Source of the DNA: Syntrophomonas sp. DTU019
GTDB taxonomy: Bacteria > Bacillota > Syntrophomonadia > Syntrophomonadales > Syntrophomonadaceae
Assembly: GCA_001512785.1 (NCBI GenBank)
Contig: LFSQ01000021.1
Coordinates: 1 to 34,597, forward strand
Reading direction: 5' to 3'
Length of the DNA: 34,597 nucleotides
This document shows positions 1 through 6,973 of the stretch, piece after piece. How positions within the stretch are numbered: position 1 is the stretch's first letter; each line of letters begins with the position of its first letter. The notes beneath the pieces are model-generated. The model did no database searches and had not been told where the DNA came from. It saw only the letters and a list, made by a program, of their open reading frames with translations. The translations under genes were made by a program, and so were the position numbers.

Positions 1-94
1 AAAGAAGGGATTCTCTTTTTTGTTTTCCTTATTCATTCTCCCAGGGTAATTTTACGCTAACCCGGAGCAATCGCCTTAAAGCCTGTATTGCGGA

Positions 95-1492
95 TCAAGC
101 ATCCTGCCTGCTAACCCTTTGCTGCGTGGTGTCGCGCTGCGAAGCGGTCATAAGAGAGATCAGCAAGCCGGTCAGGCTCAGCCCCGCAGCAAACAGATAA
201 GTATGGTGCGAGGCCAGGACATAGGCCTGTTTATAAGGCAGGCTGAGCAGGTTTTTGCTCAACAGCCAGGTTAAAAGGCTGGCCGATAGGGCTATACCCA
301 GTGCATTTCCAAAGTTGCGGATGGTGGCAATGAATCCCCCGGCATAACCGGCTTTGGTCTTGGGAACCGAGCCCAGTATGGAGCTGTTATTGGGCGAGCC
401 GAAGCATCCCATTCCGATGCCGAAAGTCACCAGTCCGGCGGCTATGTGCCAGGGGCTGCTCGCGATATCCATTAAGCTGAAAACTATAAAAGCGATGCTG
501 ACCAGGAAATAGGATATAGAGGTTAAACGGGCCGGGCCGATGCGGTCGGACAGGCTGCCGGCCAGAGGCGCGGTGATGGTCAGACATATGGGGGGTATGG
601 TCATGAACAAGCCGGATTGGTCTGGAGAATAACCCAATACCCGCTCCAAATAAAACGGCAGCAGGAAAAACATGAAGGTTTGCACTATATAGGTGATAAA
701 CCCCATGACATTGCCGAACAAAAAGCTTTTGACCTTGAATAGGGTCAGATCCAAAAGAGCCCGCGGATTTCTTTTTTCAAACCCATAGAAACCCAGCAGC
801 AGTATCATGCCCAGCAGGAAGAGACGCCATTCTATGCCCCCGCTGACCGAAAGGGAAAGCACCAATATTACCGCAGCCAAAGCGAATAAGATGATACCGA
901 TGGGATCGAAGCCGCTCTCACCAGGACTGTGTTCCTGTTGGGGGAGGTAGCGCCAGGCCAGGCAGAAGGCTATAACCCCTATGGGGATGTTTATCCAGAA
1001 AATGACCGGCCAGGCAAAGTGAGCTACCAGAAAACCCCCCAGGGCCGGCCCGGTCATATTGCCGATGCCGACCACGCTCCCGGTCAAACCCAGGGCCTTG
1101 CCGCGCTCCTCCTGCGGGAAGCTGTTGGACACAATGCCCATTCCGGTGGCCATGAGCATACTGGCCCCCACAGCTTGAAACACCCGGGCTGCTGTCAAAC
1201 CGTACAGGGTGGAGGACATGCCACAAAATAACGAGCCCAGGGTAAATCCCAAAAACCCGGCGGTGTAAATCCTGTGGCTGCCGATCCTGTCACCCAGCTT
1301 GCCCAGGAATAAAAGGGTGGCGGTGACAGTCAGCATGTAAGCGGTCACCACCCACTGAATTTGTTGCAAATCAACTCCAAGATCACGGGCAATGGTGGGA
1401 TTGGCTATATTTAGTATGCTTCCGTCGAGAGTGGCCATAAAAATGCCCAGACAGACAATGGCTAAAACCTGCCATTTCGGCGCGATCTTCAA
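95..1492 (-). CDS. MFS multidrug-type exporter (DHA2-like)
   Basis: Predicted proton-coupled drug or metabolite exporter of the inner membrane, 465 residues. The hydrophobic pattern suggests 12-14 membrane helices. The N-terminal LDGSILNIANPTIARDLG stretch matches the helix-1 motif of the EmrB/QacA (DHA2) group. GKLGDRIGSHR matches MFS motif A in the loop after helix 2. GNMTGPALGG matches antiporter motif C in helix 5. The start is TTG (complement of 1490-1492), preceded by an AAGGGTG ribosome binding site. A TATAAT-like -10 box lies on the minus strand around 1548-1553, but I see no good -35. The gene is transcribed alone. Its substrate cannot be read from the sequence; the family assignment is firm, the DHA2 subgroup probable. 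Confidence 0.85.
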   Translation of the reverse strand: MKIAPKWQVLAIVCLGIFMATLDGSILNIANPTIARDLGVDLQQIQWVVTAYMLTVTATLLFLGKLGDRIGSHRIYTAGFLGFTLGSLFCGMSSTLYGLTAARVFQAVGASMLMATGMGIVSNSFPQEERGKALGLTGSVVGIGNMTGPALGGFLVAHFAWPVIFWINIPIGVIAFCLAWRYLPQQEHSPGESGFDPIGIILFALAAVILVLSLSVSGGIEWRLFLLGMILLLGFYGFEKRNPRALLDLTLFKVKSFLFGNVMGFITYIVQTFMFFLLPFYLERVLGYSPDQSGLFMTIPPICLTITAPLAGSLSDRIGPARLTSISYFLVSIAFIVFSLMDIASSPWHIAAGLVTFGIGMGCFGSPNNSSILGSVPKTKAGYAGGFIATIRNFGNALGIALSASLLTWLLSKNLLSLPYKQAYVLASHHTYLFAAGLSLTGLLISLMTASQRDTTQQRVSRQDA

Positions 1493-1616
1493 AAAACACC
1501 CTTCCCCATTTCTCTAAATCATAGCCGGCAAATATGCAGCTTTTATTATTATATAGTATCTGTTCAGGGAAAGAAGCGATCGGGGCCAAATTGATGGCTT
1601 GTGAAAGGCCGGGTAT

Positions 1617-1835
1617 CTTGACGGTTGTGCGGTATGGCGGGTTGGCAAATATGTGGGAGCAGGTCTGTTCTAACCAGAATAGGGTAGTGGTTGCGCAGTA
1701 TGGCGGGCCAGCGAATACGTGGGAATCAGCCTGTTCCAGCCAGGATGTTTAAACGGTTGCGAAGCACTGAGGATCGGTGACTAGGTGGGAACAGGCCTGT
1801 TGTATCCGGGATGTCTTAACGGTTGCGCAGCACCG
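1617..1835. repeat. Tandem 66-bp degenerate repeats at the 3' end of spoIIP
   Basis: The core CGGTTG recurs at 1622, 1688 (as TGGTTG), 1754 and 1820, exactly 66 bp apart each time. Adjacent units are about 60-65% identical across their full length; GTGGGA and CCTGTT are well-conserved landmarks. The fourth occurrence contains the stop codon and last codons of spoIIP (complement of 1816-1835), so the array looks like successive copies of the gene tail plus flanking DNA. On the plus strand the units read as 22-residue repeats, but stops interrupt them and there is no credible ribosome binding site, so I regard them as non-coding. No constant-repeat/variable-spacer structure is present, so this is not CRISPR. 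Confidence 0.8.
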
Positions 1836-2766
1836 CTATCAACGCGTCGCCCATTGCGGTTGCGGCCCTTTCTGCAGACAACAGGTAGTTGCCGTGAGTG
1901 CCTATCTCCAGCAGCAGAGCTGTAGGATACAGATCCTGATTGTAGTTGCCGCGGCCGATGAAAATGCCTCTTAAAAGGCCGGGGTAAAGCGAATCTGCGG
2001 CGGCCTTGACCTGCAGGGCGAAATCGAGATTGGCCTTAAAGTTGGGATTGGAACGGCCCATAACAATCGTTACCCTGGCAGCAGGGATGCCGTTTATAGT
2101 AGTCTGATAAGCGGAGGCCGGAGCCGCGTCCCGGTGGATATCGAAGGCCGCATCAGGGCTCTCGTTCAAAAGCTGCCGGGCCGTGCGCCGCGAGCGGTGG
2201 TAGGCGTTGATATCGTGAGGATTGTGATTGTTCATGCTGTGAGTGACGCTGATGCCGTTGAGCTGGAAGGTTTGAGCCAGTTTGGCACCGACACTGTATA
2301 TATCCCCATGCCCCGGCTTGGAGGCGGTGCCCGAGGTGGGAACATAGGATTCATCGCTGTGAGTATGATAAATCACCACATGAATGTCCTGTGGAGGCGT
2401 TTGCACCGGTATGCTGGGCCCCCAGGCCGGCTGAGCGGCCGTGCTTTCCGCTTCTAATATCGACTTTAGCGGCGAATTGTCAGTGGTTTTCAGCTCAGCC
2501 CAGGCCTGATCATTTTCTACCTTAGTTATCTGATAATGCTGATTCTGCTCGCTGATCCATATATCATCGACATAAAGGGGGATGCCGGTTTCCAGAATAA
2601 CATGGCCGTTTTCATCCCACACCGTGTAGTAGGAAGGTTCCTGCTGATTGTCGCCCAGAGGTTTGGCCTGGGGAGCGTTGATAAGCTTGAGCAGGTAAGC
2701 GCCCATCAGTATTACCAGCAGAATCCCGAAGAATATCAATATATATCGTTTAGCCGTTGTGTCCAT
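1816..2766 (-). CDS. spoIIP: Stage II sporulation protein P (SpoIIP), peptidoglycan amidase/endopeptidase
   Basis: SpoIIP cleaves peptidoglycan as part of the SpoIIDMP complex that drives engulfment of the forespore. The protein has an N-terminal membrane anchor (residues about 8-28), then a variable extracytoplasmic region, then the amidase domain. That domain shows the YHTHSDESYVP metal/catalytic motif, an FDIHRDA motif and a C-terminal LLEIGTHGN motif, all typical of the family. An upstream in-frame ATG at 2793 would add nine residues, but the ATG at 2766 has an AGGCGG ribosome binding site seven bases upstream and is preferred (316 aa). The gene lies downstream of ahcY on the same strand. 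A hairpin hides its ribosome binding site, and its 3' end seeds a 66-bp repeat array. Confidence 0.93.
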   Translation of the reverse strand: MDTTAKRYILIFFGILLVILMGAYLLKLINAPQAKPLGDNQQEPSYYTVWDENGHVILETGIPLYVDDIWISEQNQHYQITKVENDQAWAELKTTDNSPLKSILEAESTAAQPAWGPSIPVQTPPQDIHVVIYHTHSDESYVPTSGTASKPGHGDIYSVGAKLAQTFQLNGISVTHSMNNHNPHDINAYHRSRRTARQLLNESPDAAFDIHRDAAPASAYQTTINGIPAARVTIVMGRSNPNFKANLDFALQVKAAADSLYPGLLRGIFIGRGNYNQDLYPTALLLEIGTHGNYLLSAERAATAMGDALIAVLRNR

Positions 2767-2771
2767 AACAA

Positions 2772-2818
2772 AACCGCCTTTCCTCAATAGCATTAACTAT
2801 TATGGCTGAAAGGCGGTT
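2772..2818 (-). promoter_or_regulatory. Hairpin sequestering the spoIIP ribosome binding site (possible attenuator)
   Basis: Positions 2772-2782 and 2808-2818 form a perfect 11-bp inverted repeat (AACCGCCTTTC / GAAAGGCGGTT). A nested 5-bp stem pairs 2786-2790 with 2797-2801. On the minus strand the 3' arm contains the AAGGCGG ribosome binding site of spoIIP and runs into TTTTGTT just before the ATG. The element could hide the ribosome binding site, or act as a weak intrinsic terminator for the upstream ahcY transcript, or both. Confidence 0.6.
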
Positions 2819-2885
2819 CAGATATGCAGTCGAGCATCTTTTCCCCTCAGGTGGCATCCCGGCTCAAAGGCCGTTATTTATACTA

Positions 2886-4169
2886 TTACAGGTTGGTGTC
2901 CCAACTGGCCAAATAGGCCTCTTGCTCCTCGGTTAAAGTGTCGATATCCACACCGGCGGTTTTCAGTTTAAGCCAGGCGATTTGCCGGTCAATGGCAGCT
3001 GGGACATTATATACGTGGCAGCCTAAATGCTGCCGGTTTTGTATCAGATAAACCAGTGACATGGCCTGCAGCGAAAAACTGAGGTCCATGACTTCGGCAG
3101 GATGGCCGTCGCCGGCTGCCAGGTTTACCAGGCGACCCTCGGCCAAGAGATACAGGCGGCGGCCGTTCTTGAGCTCGAATTCTTCGATATTATTTTTTAG
3201 AATGCGGCGCTTCACAGCCAGGGAATCGAGATCCGGCTTGGAAATCTCCACATCAAAATGGCCGGCGTTGGCCAGTATAGCCCCGTCTTTCATCTGTTCC
3301 ATATGCTCTTGGCGGATTACGTTGATGTTGCCGGTCACGGTGATGAAGATATCCCCCAGGCGAGCCGCTTCCGACATGGGCATGACCCGAAAACCGTCCA
3401 TGATGGCTTCATTGGCCTTAATGGGGTCGATTTCGGTGATAATAACCCTGGCCCCCATCCCCAGGGCCCGCATCGATACCCCTTTGCCACACCAGCCATA
3501 TCCGGCCACAACCACGTTTTTACCGGCCACTACCAGGTTGGTGGTGCGGTTGATGCCATCCCACACCGATTGCCCGGTTCCATAGCGGTTGTCGAAAAGA
3601 TACTTCATATACGCGTCATTGACCGCTATGACCGGAAAGAGCAGGGCATTGTCCCGGTCCATGGAACGCAGCCGCACTATGCCGGTGGTGGTTTCCTCAC
3701 AGGCCCCGATGATGGTCCTGGCCTGTTCCGGCCGTTCTTTGTGCAGCAGGGTGACCAGATCGGCACCGTCATCGATTATGGCATCCGGCCGGGCATCCAG
3801 GGCCAGACCGAGAAAGCGCTGGTATTCGTCGATGGATTCGCCGTGGTAAGCGAAAACCGTGATGCCGCTGTCAACCAGGGCGGCTACTACATCATCCTGC
3901 GTGGAAAGCGGGTTGCTGGCACAGGCTACCACCCTGGCCCCTGCTTTTTGCAGGGTTTGCAAGAGGTAACCGGTTTTGGCCTCCAAATGCAGGCAACAGG
4001 CCACGGTTTTGCCGGTAAGAGGCCGGGATTGACCAAATTCCCGGTTGAGGTGCGATAACACCGGCATATAGCCCATGACCCATTCCAATTTGCGATAGCC
4101 GTCCGGGGCCAGGTTGATGTCTTTGATAACTGATTGACTTTTCGCATTTATTTCTTTAGTCGTACTCAT
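2886..4169 (-). CDS. ahcY: S-adenosylhomocysteine hydrolase (adenosylhomocysteinase)
   Basis: NAD-dependent cytosolic enzyme that splits S-adenosylhomocysteine into adenosine and homocysteine, removing the inhibitory by-product of methylation. At 427 residues it matches the short form found in thermophilic bacteria and archaea. Visible motifs are [11 protein letters not shown] (around 84-93), the [18 protein letters not shown] substrate region (around 184-201) and the NAD-binding glycine motif GYGWCGKG (around 223-230). The C-terminus lacks the Lys-Tyr tail that reaches into the neighbouring NAD site in eukaryotic enzymes. Some short-form homologues act on S-inosylhomocysteine, so substrate identity is not certain. 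The ATG has a GGAGGATGAG ribosome binding site. Confidence 0.93.
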   Translation of the reverse strand: MSTTKEINAKSQSVIKDINLAPDGYRKLEWVMGYMPVLSHLNREFGQSRPLTGKTVACCLHLEAKTGYLLQTLQKAGARVVACASNPLSTQDDVVAALVDSGITVFAYHGESIDEYQRFLGLALDARPDAIIDDGADLVTLLHKERPEQARTIIGACEETTTGIVRLRSMDRDNALLFPVIAVNDAYMKYLFDNRYGTGQSVWDGINRTTNLVVAGKNVVVAGYGWCGKGVSMRALGMGARVIITEIDPIKANEAIMDGFRVMPMSEAARLGDIFITVTGNINVIRQEHMEQMKDGAILANAGHFDVEISKPDLDSLAVKRRILKNNIEEFELKNGRRLYLLAEGRLVNLAAGDGHPAEVMDLSFSLQAMSLVYLIQNRQHLGCHVYNVPAAIDRQIAWLKLKTAGVDIDTLTEEQEAYLASWDTNL

Positions 4170-4193
4170 AGCTCATCCTCCATCCTGCTAGTC

Positions 4194-4202
4194 ATTATAT
4201 CA
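4194..4202 (-). promoter_or_regulatory. Extended -10 promoter element for ahcY
   Basis: On the minus strand the sequence reads TGATATAAT, an extended -10 box, about 25-30 bases upstream of the ahcY ATG. No well-placed -35 hexamer is seen; a TTGCCA lies 21 bases upstream, which is too far. Confidence 0.5.
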
Positions 4203-4507
4203 CGATTATGGCTATTGCACTGGCAAGAACTGGTCGTTGCATTCGTATATGTTTGTAGCAGGGTTGGCCATAAGGCCTCTTTAGAGCGAAATCTGTAAAG
4301 TGATTGTTGATACCCGGTTTATGGGCAGGTTTTTAGCTCATATATAGCATACCCGATCCTGGCCCGGTTGAAGTAGTGCAGGACAAAAACAAAAAACAGG
4401 TGGTTGGCTTAGCAGCATTTGGGCTGAACGCTTTGCTTCAAACAAAGGTTTTCAGGGTAATGGAAAGGGTTCGGGTTAGAAAAGTCGTTTGGTTGAAATT
4501 TAATGCG
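4203..4507. other. Intergenic stretch without a supported gene
   Basis: This stretch lies between the ahcY promoter and the LexA-boxed promoter. A 63-codon plus-strand frame crosses its right part (4376-4567), but it runs straight through the promoter and LexA boxes and has no ribosome binding site, so I do not call it. Nothing else was recognised. Confidence 0.5.
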
Positions 4508-4550
4508 TTGACAGAACAAATGTTCGCATTTATAATGGGAACAGATGTTC
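4508..4550 (+). promoter_or_regulatory. Consensus sigma-A promoter with two LexA (SOS) boxes
   Basis: TTGACA at 4508-4513 and TATAAT at 4531-4536 are perfect -35 and -10 hexamers with the ideal 17-bp spacer. Inside the spacer, 4514-4525 reads GAACAAATGTTC. Just after the -10, 4539-4550 reads GAACAGATGTTC. Both match the Gram-positive LexA/DinR operator (GAAC-N4-GTTC, B. subtilis consensus CGAACATATGTTCG). Bound LexA would cover the -35/-10 spacer and the start point, giving tight repression lifted by DNA damage. No other pair of such boxes was noticed in the window. Confidence 0.88.
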
Positions 4551-4568
4551 TATCAGGGGGTGAATGAT

Positions 4569-4676
4569 ATGTTTCAGGGTTTGAGCGCACGGGATTTTAT
4601 ACAGGCCTGTCTTGGGGCAGTGGTTTTGGTGGTATTTACTTATCTGCTGTCGGTGGTGTTTTTGTCCCTGGCATAA
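4569..4676 (+). CDS. 35-residue single-pass membrane peptide, probably SOS-induced
   Basis: A 35-codon reading frame starts at ATG 4569, five bases after a strong AGGGGGTGA ribosome binding site and about 25 bases downstream of the double LexA-box promoter. The protein has a short polar N-terminus (MFQGLSARDFIQ) and then one continuous hydrophobic segment from about residue 14 to the end (starting ACLGAVVLVVFTYLL), so it should insert in the membrane. A terminator follows at 4749-4779. I do not recognise the sequence. By analogy, LexA-controlled small membrane proteins include the TisB toxin and the cell-division inhibitor SidA. A division inhibitor or a membrane-depolarising toxin are the natural hypotheses, but neither is shown. 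Confidence 0.78.
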   Translation: MFQGLSARDFIQACLGAVVLVVFTYLLSVVFLSLA

Positions 4677-4748
4677 TAATTCATTCAACAGTATTACCAT
4701 ACATATTTGTTGGGCAATTTTTAAAATAAATACCCGATTAGCTCATTA

Positions 4749-4779
4749 AACAGCAGGCAGACCCCTGTTGTTTTTTTTT
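4749..4779 (+). terminator. Intrinsic terminator of the SOS peptide unit
   Basis: AACAG at 4749-4753 pairs with CTGTT at 4765-4769, and the hairpin is followed by G and nine consecutive T residues (4771-4779). The stem is short but the T-run is strong. It ends the single-gene unit begun at the LexA-boxed promoter. Confidence 0.65.
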
Positions 4780-4925
4780 GCAACCCACCTGTTACCTGTA
4801 AAAAGTTGACAAAAAGGACCGTCCCCAACTGTCAGCTGCCTGTCATTGAAAAGCTGGAGCAGTCGAGGTAAGCTAAAAGAGGTATTCTGGCATAATTTAG
4901 ATGGGCACTGAAAGAAGGGATAACA

Positions 4926-5612
4926 ATGAGGAAAAAGGTTATAGAGATAGCGCCATGTGTCTATCAGGTAGGGGGCGGCAGATTATCCGATGCCGAGGAT
5001 TGCCTGGTATATCTGGTGGAAGATCCTGGTGCCGCCTGCTTGATAGATGCCGGGGCAGGGGGCAGCGTGGCACAGATTTTGGATAATATGGATTACAGCG
5101 GCATAAACCTGGACAATATAAAGACCATTATCGTGACCCACGGACATATCGATCATATCGGAGGACTGGAGGCTTTTAAGGCGGCTCTGGGAGCCAGAGT
5201 CATTGCTCACCACCTGGAACTGCCGGCTATAGAAGAAGGGCGTCCGGAACTCACTGCGGCCCCCTGGTACGGGGTGAAATACCGCGGGGTCAAGGTGGAT
5301 CGGGTCATTTCCGGCGATGAAACCGTGATGATCGGGGAATTGGCCCTGCACTGCGTGCATACCCCCGGACATACCCCTGGCAGCATCGCGGTTTATGTCG
5401 ATATTGGCGGGCAGCGGGTTCTGTTCGGCCAGGATATACACGGCCCGTTTATGAAAGAGTGGGGTTCTGACCTGGCCCAATGGAAGCAGTCCATGGAGAA
5501 ACTGCTGGCTTTGAATGCTGATATTCTCTGCGAGGGGCATTTTGGCATCTATTCTCCGGCCAATCAGGTGAAGGAATATATTCAGGGCTACATACGCCGC
5601 TTTGCTCGTTGA
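4926..5612 (+). CDS. MBL-fold metallo-hydrolase
   Basis: A 228-residue metallo-beta-lactamase-fold protein, probably a cytosolic hydrolase with two zinc ions. The metal-binding signature HGHIDH sits at residues 72-77. The other expected ligands are His149 (TPGHTPG), Asp170 (FGQDIHG) and His205 (CEGHFG), so the active site looks complete. The start ATG follows an AGAAGGGA ribosome binding site. It appears to be transcribed alone, between the SOS unit and a convergent gene. The glyoxalase-II-like arrangement does not reveal the substrate. Confidence 0.88.
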   Translation: MRKKVIEIAPCVYQVGGGRLSDAEDCLVYLVEDPGAACLIDAGAGGSVAQILDNMDYSGINLDNIKTIIVTHGHIDHIGGLEAFKAALGARVIAHHLELPAIEEGRPELTAAPWYGVKYRGVKVDRVISGDETVMIGELALHCVHTPGHTPGSIAVYVDIGGQRVLFGQDIHGPFMKEWGSDLAQWKQSMEKLLALNADILCEGHFGIYSPANQVKEYIQGYIRRFAR

Positions 5613-5756
5613 ACAATAAGCGCTCAGAGGTGATAGGGCCTGATCGTTTTCCAGATAAAACCAGCTATTACCCCATACTAATTAGTACTGTAGATGCTGT
5701 TGCCATAACCGGCCGGGCAGAAAAACTCAAAACCACACCGGTGAAACAGTCCCCCG

Positions 5757-6284
5757 TCACCGCCAGGGTTCGTACCAATAGTAATCCACGGTTTGAATGC
5801 CGAATTCAGTTGCACTGAGATTGCCATAGTAGCCGCCGCTGCCCCAATATATATCGATCCAGTAAGGGGTCGATCCGTAGCGTCCGTAGTATATATCGCC
5901 GGTGTCGATAACCGTAAAGGCTGACATTTCGCGCCCGTGAACCTTAACCGGCTGCTCCAGATATATCATGGTTCCATAAGGAATGATAGGCTGGCGCGGG
6001 TCAGCACCGGGATAAATGGGGTGCACGGCTACTCCGCCGATGTAGTACCTGCCGCCGCTGGAGGGCAGAGCTCCCGAATAATTCAGGTAGGCGGTGGATT
6101 TTTGATCTTTAACCGAAAATTTGACATACCATTGTGCTTCGGCTTTTTCGGCCAGGGGCTTTTGCGGCACTTCTGCAGGCGGCTTTTTACCGGCAATCAG
6201 CCACAATGCCAGCAGCACGATCACTACAGGTATGGCATAGGTCACAATTCTGGTCCAGTCCTCTTTAAAAACCGGTTTGAGCAA
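5757..6284 (-). CDS. Membrane-anchored 3D-domain (RlpA/MltA-like barrel) protein
   Basis: A 175-residue protein with one N-terminal membrane helix (residues about 12-31) and an extracytoplasmic C-terminal domain resembling the 3D domain of resuscitation-promoting factors and lytic transglycosylases. The barrel signatures are VAVHP followed by PIIPYGTMIYL, then TVIDTGD and WIDIYWG. The DTG and IDIY aspartates are present. The first Asp of the usual VAVDP is His, although another Asp follows five residues later. A role in cell-wall cleavage or spore-wall remodelling is inferred. The start is TTG (complement of 6282-6284), set by a perfect AGGAGG ribosome binding site eight bases upstream. That site lies in the loop of a small CACAC/GTGTG hairpin (6290-6304). 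Confidence 0.7.
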   Translation of the reverse strand: MLKPVFKEDWTRIVTYAIPVVIVLLALWLIAGKKPPAEVPQKPLAEKAEAQWYVKFSVKDQKSTAYLNYSGALPSSGGRYYIGGVAVHPIYPGADPRQPIIPYGTMIYLEQPVKVHGREMSAFTVIDTGDIYYGRYGSTPYWIDIYWGSGGYYGNLSATEFGIQTVDYYWYEPWR

Positions 6285-6492
6285 AGCTTCACACCTCCTG
6301 TGTGCTTAATTTGCGCCGTATAAGGCGGTAATATTTAAGGTCTGACCGGTGGAATAACACACCAATAAATTTTGTGACAAAGAGTGCTATATAAATCTGA
6401 GACGGTGTAATATAATGAATTAAAACTGAACGACCCTGATGACGAGGTATTTGTGCTTGCTGAATTTAAGGGGTGGGAATTGAGAATGGCCG

Positions 6493-6524
6493 AAGCCTGC
6501 CTGCACCCCTATGCAGACAGGCTT
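6493..6524 (+). promoter_or_regulatory. Hairpin in the leader of the hydrogenase-maturation operon
   Basis: Arms 6493-6505 and 6512-6524 are a 13-bp inverted repeat with one C/A mismatch and a six-base loop. It lies about 30 bases before the preferred start of the TM1266-type gene and about 75 bases after a TATAAT-like box at 6411-6416. It is not followed by a run of T, so it is more likely a structural leader element than a terminator. If the upstream GTG at 6453 (with a GAGGT ribosome binding site) were used, the hairpin would be inside coding sequence. Confidence 0.45.
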
Positions 6525-6554
6525 TATTGTATGGCGGAAAGGGAGTATGAGTCT

Positions 6555-6806
6555 ATGTCCGACAAGCGCCTGGGGGTAATCGGCATTGTTATAGAAGACC
6601 GCGCTTCAGCGGAAGAGGTCAACCAGATTTTAAGCCAGCACGCGGATATGATTGTGGGCCGGATGGGTATTCCCTATCGGGAAAAAGAGGTTAACGTGAT
6701 CGCTTTGATAGTGGACGGCACCACCGACCAATTGGGCTCGCTGACCGGGCGGCTGGGGACTGTACCCCAGGTTACGGTCAAGAGCGCTCTCACCAAGAGG
6801 CGCTGA
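6555..6806 (+). CDS. TM1266-type regulator of the [FeFe]-hydrogenase system
   Basis: An 83-residue ACT/NikR-like ligand-binding domain protein that commonly stands first in bacterial hydG-hydE-hydF operons; its role is thought to be regulatory but is not proven. The body from MSDKRLGVIGIVIEDR to VTVKSALTK fits the family in length and pattern, with alternating beta strands and the GRMGIPYREKEVNVIALIVDG core. An in-frame GTG at 6453 would add 34 residues. I prefer ATG 6555 because a GGGAG ribosome binding site precedes it and the family is usually about 80 residues. The gene opens a cluster with hydG, hydE and hydF. Confidence 0.8.
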   Translation: MSDKRLGVIGIVIEDRASAEEVNQILSQHADMIVGRMGIPYREKEVNVIALIVDGTTDQLGSLTGRLGTVPQVTVKSALTKRR

Positions 6807-6898
6807 GCCGGGATTACTGCAGACGGCTTAAAAGAATAAAGCATTTTGTGACCCTGACAAGGAGGGCGACTGATTTGAAGGGGGGCGAGTAAAAGTCA

Positions 6899-6943
6899 AT
6901 GGAATATTACTGCCTGCTCTTGTGGAGCAGGCATTTTTGCTAA
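6899..6943 (+). CDS. Possible 14-residue leader peptide overlapping a terminator
   Basis: ATG 6899 opens a 14-codon frame that starts MEYYC and ends with TAA at 6941. A purine-rich GGGGGGCGAG lies about nine bases upstream and could serve as a ribosome binding site. Its codons 5-12 make up the stem-loop of the terminator at 6911-6938, so a ribosome translating it would prevent the terminator from folding. It has tandem Tyr codons near the start, and tyrosine is the substrate of HydG, encoded immediately downstream. This is a candidate only; I do not recognise the peptide. Confidence 0.35.
   Translation: MEYYCLLLWSRHFC
6911..6938 (+). terminator. Intrinsic terminator/attenuator between the TM1266-type gene and hydG
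   Basis: A perfect 9-bp stem (TGCCTGCTC at 6911-6919, GAGCAGGCA at 6925-6933) with a 5-base loop is followed by TTTTT. It lies 36 bases upstream of hydG inside what otherwise looks like one operon. It therefore either lowers hydG-E-F expression relative to the first gene or acts as a regulated attenuator. Confidence 0.75.
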
Positions 6944-6973
6944 TATCACTACTTATCTGGGGAGGAATCCATA

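Noticed and set aside
85-96. GTATTGCGGATC shared with 32979-32990
   Set aside because: A 12-base match between two places in a 34.6-kb window is expected by chance, and the flanks do not match.
1617-1835. Possible CRISPR array
   Set aside because: Similarity extends through the whole 66-bp unit with no unique spacers, and there are no cas genes.
1534-1974. Plus-strand reading frames made of 22-residue repeats opposite the spoIIP tail
   Set aside because: They follow from the 66-bp DNA period, are interrupted by stops, lack ribosome binding sites and run into the antisense of spoIIP.
3258-4058. 266-codon frame antisense to ahcY
   Set aside because: A shadow of a clearly conserved gene in GC-rich DNA; no ribosome binding site or recognisable motif.
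4376-4567. 63-codon plus-strand frame
   Set aside because: It spans the sigma-A promoter and both LexA boxes, has no ribosome binding site, and its end overlaps the ribosome binding site of the SOS peptide.
6370-6380. TTTTGTGACAA upstream of the hyd operon as a Rex or CRP/FNR operator
   Set aside because: Only one half-site resembles TTGTGA; the expected inverted second half (TCACAA) is missing.
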